From NCBI GenBank assembly GCA_903879765.1, contig CAIRMS010000164.1, positions 1-7,924 of the forward strand: 7,924 nucleotides of DNA, in the 5' to 3' direction. Made by a program: the position numbers and the translations under genes. The stretch comes from an uncultured Flavobacteriales bacterium (lineage in GTDB: Bacteria > Bacteroidota > Bacteroidia > Flavobacteriales_D > Crocinitomicaceae). Of the stretch, positions 7,379 to 7,924 are shown one piece after another; the first letter of the stretch is position 1, and every line of letters starts with the position of its first letter. The notes beneath the pieces were generated by a model. That model saw only the letters and a list, made by a program, of their open reading frames with translations. It had not been told where the DNA came from and did no database searches.

Positions 7379-7924
7379 ATGAAACATCGAGCGAATTTAC
7401 TAAATATTGCGATTATCCTTCTGTTTGTTTTATCAGCATGTGATTTAACGCGTAATGTCCCTCCGGGAAAATACTTGTTGCGTTCTAATTTAATTGATGT
7501 CAAAGACAATTCAACAATAGATAAGTACGCGCTTGGTTTAATTATAAGACAACAACCAAACCAACGAAATTTTTACGTGAATGTCAAATTGCGCATTTAC
7601 AATGCCATCGACTCAGCAAAAGTTGCTCACAAAAGAGAAGTGAAATACAAAGCATTTCTATCGAAACAAACACGAAAAGAAAATAAGGTCATTGAGGTCA
7701 ATAAAAAACGTAATGAAAAGGCCTATCGTCGAGGTGACTCCACATTTATTGTGAAGGAATTCAAACCCGCTGAGTTTACCAAAGTGCTTTGGAAAGAAAA
7801 AGTAAAATATAAATTCGGTCAAAAACCAATTGTTTTTGACACACTGCTATACCAAAAGAGCATCGAACAACTCGGATTCTATTTGCGAAAAAAGGGTTAT
7901 TACTATGCTAAAGTTTCCAGTGAA
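7379..7924 (+). CDS. tamL: TamL-like BamA/TamA-family outer-membrane lipoprotein, N-terminal part
   Basis: N-terminal 182 residues of a predicted Omp85-superfamily assembly protein, the Bacteroidota lipoprotein version of TamA, which works with TamB in outer-membrane biogenesis. The frame has no stop before the window edge. A signal peptide with a hydrophobic core leads to a lipobox LSAC with Cys21, so the mature protein would be a lipoprotein starting CDLTRN. VPPGKYLL (27-34) follows, as in TamL homologues, then a POTRA-like stretch with RQQPN (57-61) and LRIYN (71-75). A strongly basic Lys/Arg/Glu insert covers about 84-130. A second POTRA-like start follows with FGQKPIVFD (146-154), SIEQLGFYL (161-169) and KKGYYYAKV (171-179). 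The barrel and most POTRA repeats lie beyond the window. From memory, an RNA methyltransferase divergent from this gene, with tamB downstream, is a common Bacteroidota arrangement; only the methyltransferase is visible here. Confidence 0.88.
   Translation, partial: MKHRANLLNIAIILLFVLSACDLTRNVPPGKYLLRSNLIDVKDNSTIDKYALGLIIRQQPNQRNFYVNVKLRIYNAIDSAKVAHKREVKYKAFLSKQTRKENKVIEVNKKRNEKAYRRGDSTFIVKEFKPAEFTKVLWKEKVKYKFGQKPIVFDTLLYQKSIEQLGFYLRKKGYYYAKVSSE

Noticed and set aside
7381..7509. N-terminal extension of the methyltransferase by 43 codons
   Set aside because: This stretch is the signal peptide and first residues of TamL on the plus strand, with a clear lipobox; the minus-strand translation resembles no SpoU protein.

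Overview
The window looks like a piece of Bacteroidota chromosome, most likely Flavobacteriales and possibly close to Crocinitomicaceae/Fluviicola (family-level placement is inference). The evidence is moderate AT richness, two perfect matches to the Bacteroidota -7 promoter consensus TAnnTTTG, almost no recognisable Shine-Dalgarno sites, a GWxTD-domain secreted protein, and a TamL-type lipoprotein. Coding density is very high: six genes, no gene-free stretch over about 50 bases, and no tRNA, rRNA, CRISPR, insertion sequence or phage sequence that I can see.

Five genes lie on the minus strand. In transcription order they are a SpoU-family RNA 2'-O-ribose methyltransferase (7350-6616), a stand-alone superfamily 2 DEAH-box helicase (6565-5057), a secreted GWxTD-domain protein of unknown function (5030-3588), a family 2 glycosyltransferase (3585-2560) and a secreted GH92 alpha-mannosidase (2560 to beyond position 1, so its C-terminus is missing). 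The last four are packed tightly: about 20-26 bases between helicase and GWxTD, 2 bases between GWxTD and GT2, and a 1-base TAATG overlap between GT2 and GH92. They probably form one transcription unit read from a promoter box at 6591-6584.

On the plus strand a single gene starts at 7379 and runs off the right edge. It encodes the lipoprotein N-terminus and first POTRA-like part of a BamA/TamA-family outer-membrane protein (TamL). It is head-to-head with the methyltransferase. Its -7 promoter box is so close to the ATG that the transcript would be nearly leaderless.

Functionally the window mixes RNA housekeeping (methyltransferase, perhaps helicase) with envelope biology (TamL, GWxTD, GT2, GH92). 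The most interesting feature is the tight coupling of a cytoplasmic sugar transferase, a secreted protein of unknown function and a secreted mannosidase, with no SusC/SusD pair visible. That fits an envelope-glycan making or trimming module better than an ordinary polysaccharide-utilisation locus, but this is inference. No clearly new defence or mobile system is visible.
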